Origin: Bradyrhizobium murdochi
Lineage (GTDB): Bacteria > Pseudomonadota > Alphaproteobacteria > Rhizobiales > Xanthobacteraceae
Length of the DNA: 64,000 bases
NCBI RefSeq assembly: GCF_000472965.1
Contig: NZ_AXAU01000005.1
Location: forward strand, 62,001 to 126,000
Direction: 5' to 3'
Shown: positions 63,101 to 64,000 of the stretch, one piece after another
How positions within the stretch are numbered: position 1 is the stretch's first letter
How the letters are laid out: every line of letters begins with the position of its first letter
The notes under the pieces: model-generated
The model's input: only the letters and a program-made list of their open reading frames with translations
The model's database searches: none
What the model was told of the DNA's origin: nothing
Made by a program: the position numbers and the translations under genes

Positions 63101-63856
63101 TTAGTGTCCCGGATGAATGGCGTCGTTGAGATAGATGCAGGTCAGGATCGCGAACACGTAGGCCTGCAGGAACGCGACCAGGAGTTCGAGCGCGGTCAGC
63201 GCTACCGTGAGCGCCAGCGGCAGCACGCCGCCGATCCAGCCGACGGCGCCGAGCGACACGCCGAGCATCGCGACGAAGCCCGCGAACACTTTCAGCGCGA
63301 TGTGGCCGGCCAGCATGTTGGCGAACAGACGTACGCTGTGGGAGACCGGCCGCAGGAAGAACGACAGGATTTCGATGAACATGACCAACGGCAGGATGTA
63401 GATCGGCACGCCGGAGGGCACGAAAATCTTGAAGAACTTGAATCCGTTCTTGTAGAGCCCGTAGATCAGGACGGTGAAGAAAACCAGGAGGGCCAGCGCC
63501 GCGGTGACGATGATGTGGCTCGAAACCGTGAACGTATAGGGGATGATGCCGATCAGGTTCGAGATGCAGATGAACATGAACAGCGAGAAGATCAGCGGGA
63601 AGAACTTCATGCCTTCCGCGCCGGCGGTAGAGCGGATCGTCGAGGCGACGAACTCGTAGGAGATTTCCGCGATCGACTGCAGCCGCCCGGGAACCAGTTG
63701 CCGTCCCGCCATGCCGCCGATCATCAGTAGCGAGATCACCGCTACCGAGAGGAACATGTAGAGCGAGGAGTTGGTAAAGGCGATCGTTTGGTTGCCGATA
63801 TGGCCGATCGTGAAGAGGGGTTCGATATTGAACTGGTGGATCGGGTCGATTTTCAT
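63101..63856 (-). CDS. atpB: F0F1 ATP synthase subunit A
   Basis: A 251-residue membrane subunit with about six helices. It carries the essential arginine in [18 protein letters not shown] and the acidic and polar residues of helices five and six that form the proton half-channels; the typical segment FEPLFTI-like [12 protein letters not shown] opens it. ATG 63856 is used. It is preceded by atpI at the window edge and followed by atpE. Confidence 0.97.
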   Translation of the reverse strand: MKIDPIHQFNIEPLFTIGHIGNQTIAFTNSSLYMFLSVAVISLLMIGGMAGRQLVPGRLQSIAEISYEFVASTIRSTAGAEGMKFFPLIFSLFMFICISNLIGIIPYTFTVSSHIIVTAALALLVFFTVLIYGLYKNGFKFFKIFVPSGVPIYILPLVMFIEILSFFLRPVSHSVRLFANMLAGHIALKVFAGFVAMLGVSLGAVGWIGGVLPLALTVALTALELLVAFLQAYVFAILTCIYLNDAIHPGH

Positions 63857-63925
63857 CCGCGCGGCTCTTTATCCACCGGCCTGGCCGGCAATCGAATTTC
63901 AAATGTCGTGACTTCCCGTCGATGC

Positions 63926-64000
63926 TCAGCGTCTGCGGGAAGCTACGCCTGCAGATCTCACCACGTTGACTACACCGGCGACGAAGCCGAGCAGCAAAAA
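63926..64000 (-). CDS. atpI: ATP synthase subunit I (AtpI), C-terminal end only
   Basis: Only the last 24 codons are inside the window: FLLLGFVAGVVNVVR then SAGVASRRR and TGA at 63926-63928. The GFVAGVVNVVR helix and basic tail match AtpI, and the gene lies 69 bases upstream of atpB on the same strand, as in standard atp operons. The N-terminal helices are outside the window. Confidence 0.8.
   Translation of the reverse strand, partial: FLLLGFVAGVVNVVRSAGVASRRR

Overview
The window is a high-GC chromosomal segment from an alphaproteobacterium of the Nitrobacteraceae, most likely Bradyrhizobium or a close relative. This is inferred from the predicted proteins (PodJ-like polarity factor, TIGR02186/TauE pair, CtaG-type aa3 oxidase operon, split b/b' ATP synthase) and from several families of long palindromic repeats typical of Bradyrhizobium. 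No rRNA, tRNA, CRISPR array, transposase or phage gene was seen. Sixty-three coding regions are called; the first and last run off the window edges.

Layout. 1-4.5 kb: helix-turn-helix regulator (partial), DUF952 protein, pyrD, MATE exporter, MBL hydrolase, small membrane protein. 4.6-13.5 kb: a split 'ligase-associated DNA damage response' locus. Exonuclease and ATP-dependent ligase lie on the minus strand, DEXH helicase and PdeM phosphoesterase on the plus strand, and a TPR-methyltransferase and an orphan Tat-exported ABC binding protein lie between them. 13.6-20.7 kb: LysR/EamA divergent pair, MBL hydrolase, divergent Nramp-like transporter, TIGR02186 plus TauE/SafE, membrane-anchored ClpP-like protein. 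20.8-24.1 kb: large PodJ-like protein. 24.3-31 kb: PadR regulator with a divergent NTF2-like gene, then acyl-CoA dehydrogenase, thiolase and enoyl-CoA hydratase/3-hydroxyacyl-CoA dehydrogenase (one beta-oxidation set). 31.2-35.8 kb: GST/MarR divergent pair, glutamate-cysteine ligase, PAN-domain protein, a nucleotidyltransferase with a C-terminal frameshift, and an MmcQ/YjbR protein.

35.9-48.3 kb: lepB and tldD, then HxlR with a divergent DoxX-DsrE-TlpA cluster, an IalB protein, and the cytochrome c oxidase operon coxB-coxA-ctaB-coxF-ctaG-coxC followed by DUF983 and SURF1. 48.3-57.2 kb: NTF2-like protein, divergent histidine kinase and response regulator, small orphan protein, a three-subunit Tat-exported molybdenum hydroxylase (PaoABC type), and an orphan LolC/E-like permease. 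57.6-61.7 kb: thrC, M16 peptidase, GNAT acetyltransferase, secreted hypothetical protein. 61.7-64 kb: F0 genes of the ATP synthase in the order atpI-atpB-atpE-atpF'-atpF on the minus strand.

Most of the window is ordinary chromosome. The observations I rate highest are a repeat-derived in-frame insertion in the DNA ligase, the split repair locus with two unexplained genes inside it, twin operator-like dyads at the PadR and MarR genes, a single-base frameshift in the nucleotidyltransferase, a repeat element that is a chain of at least eight hairpins, a DoxX/DsrE/TlpA redox cluster, and an Nramp-like transporter lacking the canonical metal-binding residues. I did not see a clearly new multi-gene system. 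The repair locus is the nearest thing to one.
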